64,000 bases of DNA from Anodontia alba (lineage: Eukaryota > Mollusca > Bivalvia > Lucinida > Lucinidae): positions 39,342,264-39,406,263 of the forward strand of contig OZ024823.1 of NCBI GenBank assembly GCA_964016985.1, in the 5' to 3' direction. The notes beneath the pieces were generated by a model that made no database searches, had not been told where the DNA came from, and worked only from the letters and a program-made list of their open reading frames with translations. Positions 61,713 through 64,000 of the stretch are shown here, in pieces. A program made the translations under genes and the position numbers. The number at the start of each line of letters is the position of its first letter. Position 1 is the first letter of the stretch.

Positions 61713-61849
61713 AGTGTAACGTTTGTACTGTCCGCCATAGCTGGTTTATTCTCTTCCTCTTACCGTCACCATGACACTTCCTGGATATCTTTACTATTTC
61801 GGGAGAAACTCTGAGTGTGTGTACAGCAGATAGTCATTATCAGAAACAG

Positions 61850-62127
61850 CATAACGAAAACACGCCTATACAAATATATAGAAAATTTCACCTCCAAAAA
61901 CTGAAAATTTTCACATAAAAAACTTAGATATTTTTCATATTTCTGCTCAAAACATAAATTGTGGGTACTCGTTAGAACCGCCTCGGAGAGGCGGTTCGAA
62001 CGAGTACCCACAATCTATGTTTTGAGCAGAAATAAGAAAAATAATGTATACCCCTGTAAACCCCAGTTTTACTATATAAAAGTGGGGTTTAAAGGGGTTA
62101 AAATTATATAGGCGTGTTTTCGTGATG
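61850..62127 (-). mobile_element. Family A element, inverted
   Basis: Complete from CATAACGAAAACACGCCTAT to ATAGGCGTGTTTTCGTGATG. Core centre GCCTCGGAGAGGC, with one unpaired base at the outer arm. Confidence 0.88.
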
Positions 62128-62227
62128 AGGAACCTTTGAATTATTGTAATAAAATTACAATGGGTCACACATAGAAACGGACGAACATATTTCCAAACTT
62201 TCAATAATTTGTGACAAACTAGTGACA

Positions 62228-62393
62228 GTTTTCTTATTTTTCCCAGAAAATCGAATTTGACGTTTCATGCAAATTGTCTTCACTGGAGAAAATTTGCATG
62301 AAATGTCAAATTCGGTTTTCTGAAGAAAACATAAGTAAAAATATTTAAAAAATGCCGTCTGCTAAAAATTTTACCCAGGGTGCTAAGCGTTAA
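62228..62393. mobile_element. Family C element, left end missing
   Basis: The hairpin CATGCAAATTGTCTTCACTG with its complement is good, and the right end is ACCCAGGGTGCTAAGCGTTA. Confidence 0.75.
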
Positions 62394-63057
62394 ATTTCTT
62401 TTGTTAATTATATCTATTTATTGTGTGCACGTGAAATAACTTTGCTGGAAGTCAAACAAAAAGGAATCATTTTCAAAGACACGGAACGAAACGGAACGTT
62501 TAAATGATATAAAACTGTCTGAGATCTATTTTGTGAAGTAATGATTTTATTAAACTAACGTGTAATTTTGTTTGGAAGGAAGGGATTGCTAGACTCTGGT
62601 AATTTTGTTCCTGAAAACCCGTTTTCAGGGTTATAAAGGAGAAGAAATTTCATGATATTCAAACTTAATCTCCAGGCACGATTAATGATGTTATATCACT
62701 AAGTACGTTGATCTTAACGCCATTTTTCAATGTCGCAACTTAAGAGAAATGCAAACACTTAAAGGTGAAAATACTCTGTTAAATCCCGTTCTGAAAAGAA
62801 GCCTGCTCAAAAACGAAATACTTTGCTCCCCTTGGGCCTTTTAGAGAAGGTCCATTTTCAGAATAGCTTGGTGAAAAAATAAGGAAACAGAAAATCACAA
62901 GAGCTGTCTCTCTTGTAAAAAATGGTGAACAACTACCCGATGTATCCACTTACCTCATGAAATTTACTCTTTCAGCCAAGTATGCTACCTCTCTTGGATC
63001 CTTATTCGAACCAGTGATGACAAGTAGTCGGTTAAGGAAAGTTTTATTTAAAGCTCA
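62394..63057. other. No gene; one family L unit
   Basis: At 62785-62866 a family L unit is recognisable (CCGTTCTGAAAAGAAGCCTG, TTTGCTCCCC, CCTTTTAGAGAAGGTCC, TTTTCAGAATAG). The rest has no feature that I recognise. Confidence 0.55.
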
Positions 63058-63334
63058 CATTACGTAAACACGCCTATTCAAATATATAGAAAATTTCACC
63101 TCTAAAACTTGAAAATTTTCAGATAAAAACTCTGATATTTTTCATATTTCTGCTCAAAACATAGATTGTGGGTACTCGTTAGAACCGCCTCGGCGAGGCG
63201 GTTCTAACGAGTTCCCACAATCTATGTTTTGAGCAGAAATAAGAAAAATAATGTATACCCCTGTAAACCCCAGTTTTTCTATATAAAAGTGGGGTTTAAG
63301 GCGGTCGAAATTATATAGGTATGTTTTCGTAATG
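63058..63334 (-). mobile_element. Family A element, inverted
   Basis: Complete from CATTACGTAAACACGCCTAT to ATAGGTATGTTTTCGTAATG. The core is perfect in the centre; one outer change (GAGTTCCCAC). Confidence 0.88.
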
Positions 63335-63420
63335 AGAACGTATTTTAGGGTACCATTAACAGAACGTACATGTCCATTTTTTTTTACTTTATACAACGTT
63401 ATTGAATATTTTCACGCCAG

Positions 63421-63515
63421 CATTACGTGAATACGTCTATGTAATGTGTACCCCATGTTGCCCATAATATATAGTGAAAACAGCGGTTTATAGACGTTTT
63501 CATTATTTGGGTTAT
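63421..63515 (+). mobile_element. Strongly diverged family A left arm
   Basis: ATTACGTGAATACGTCTATG, TAATGTGTACCCC, GCCCATAATATATAGTGAAA, CAGCGGTTTATAGACGTTTT follows the family A left arm in order with many changes. No core follows. Confidence 0.5.
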
Positions 63516-63637
63516 AGAATTTTGCAGTTTTTGAATCAGCTTTTAAATTTATATATTACTTCAAGCAACTTTTCTTACTGTGTAAATCTGACTTAATATG
63601 CTTAAGAACCAAGATTATTGTTATCTCCCATATTACA

Positions 63638-64000
63638 GTGAAACCTCGGTGACTCGAATACCAATGGCTCGTTTATCTTGGATGATTCGAATTCGTTTTT
63701 TTAGTCCCTACGAAATTCTTCCGTAAGCTCGAGAACAAATATTGGGGGAATTTTCTTATTTTATCATGAGCTTGTATGTTGTGTGTACTCATCAGAATCG
63801 CCTCATCGAGGCGATTCTTATGAGTGCAGTCAGTCTACTATTGTCTACCCATTATAATTACATCATCGATGCGATTCTAATGAGTTCATTCAGCATACCA
63901 TCACTGTATAGGAAATCAAAAAGACTTCCCTAAATTATCATCATTTGCTTCCTGACCTGGTGCCATGATTAACCCTCAGTTGCTCGAACTACCCATATCT
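63638..64000. mobile_element. Family S element, truncated by the window end
   Basis: The left end TACAGTGAAACCTCGGTGAC is pogo-like. A core ACTCATCAGAATCGCCTC with GAGGCGATTCTTATGAGT lies at 63787-63825, and a second half core (ATGCGATTCTAATGAGT) follows. AAATTATCATCATTTGCTTC, CTGACCTGGTGCCATGATTA and ACCCTCAGTTGCTCGAACTA match 43430-43490. Confidence 0.65.

Overview
This window is repeat-packed animal DNA with no host protein-coding gene that I can support. The evidence is Tc1/mariner and non-LTR retrotransposon remnants, tRNA-derived SINEs, dozens of short palindromic elements, long microsatellites and a lack of long open frames. The SINE types, the GTGAGC-type dispersed repeat with GGAC tails and the many short palindromic elements suggest a lophotrochozoan, most likely a bivalve mollusc. 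That assignment is an inference from repeat style, not a proof. Family letters below are labels made for this window only.

Coding remnants. A nearly intact mariner element lies at 2973-4253 (TA target duplication, matching ends, one in-frame stop, second catalytic Asp changed to Gly). A second, older mariner on the minus strand (14276-15855) is split by the 3' tail of a LINE. A 5'-truncated LINE reverse transcriptase on the minus strand (about 24976-26876) is split by a tRNA-derived SINE with a perfect 13-bp target duplication. A second SINE type occurs at 6180-6468, 30795-31099 and as a fragment at 55571-55636.

Palindromic non-autonomous elements make up most of the rest. Family A (about 278 bp, 21 copies plus one diverged arm) has a central perfect palindrome of roughly 110 bp flanked by two smaller hairpins. 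Families B and S carry a diverged version of the same central palindrome inside other flanks. Family C (about 200 bp) carries the AGCACTCTGGGTAAAATTTT and GTCGTCTGCTGA signatures. Family D (about 67 bp, AAACAGTGTAGATCC ends, 20-odd copies) has interchangeable palindromic arms and is sometimes embedded in the longer family E. Family F is built of CAACGT and ACGTTG steps with CCAGCGGGCACA ends. Family G has GGGCCCAGTTGTTCAAA ends. Families H, I, L, N, Q, R, T and several pogo-like TA-flanked elements (K, O) fill further space.

Larger structures. 20484-22480 is a dispersed element holding ten units of a 166-bp tandem repeat. 48134-48497 is a 35-bp minisatellite. 50601-50813 is a palindromic element with a 9-bp target duplication of Mutator type. 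51815-54258 is a fold-back element: its long inverted ends are continued inward by opposed arrays of about 160-bp units that carry ATGCAAAT motifs.

The most interesting signal is that the central hairpins of several families keep perfect pairing while their sequence changes symmetrically in both arms, even when the surrounding element differs. Nested insertions also give a relative order of activity: LINE tail into mariner and into family G, SINE into LINE, SINE and family A into family H, family T into a family C relative.
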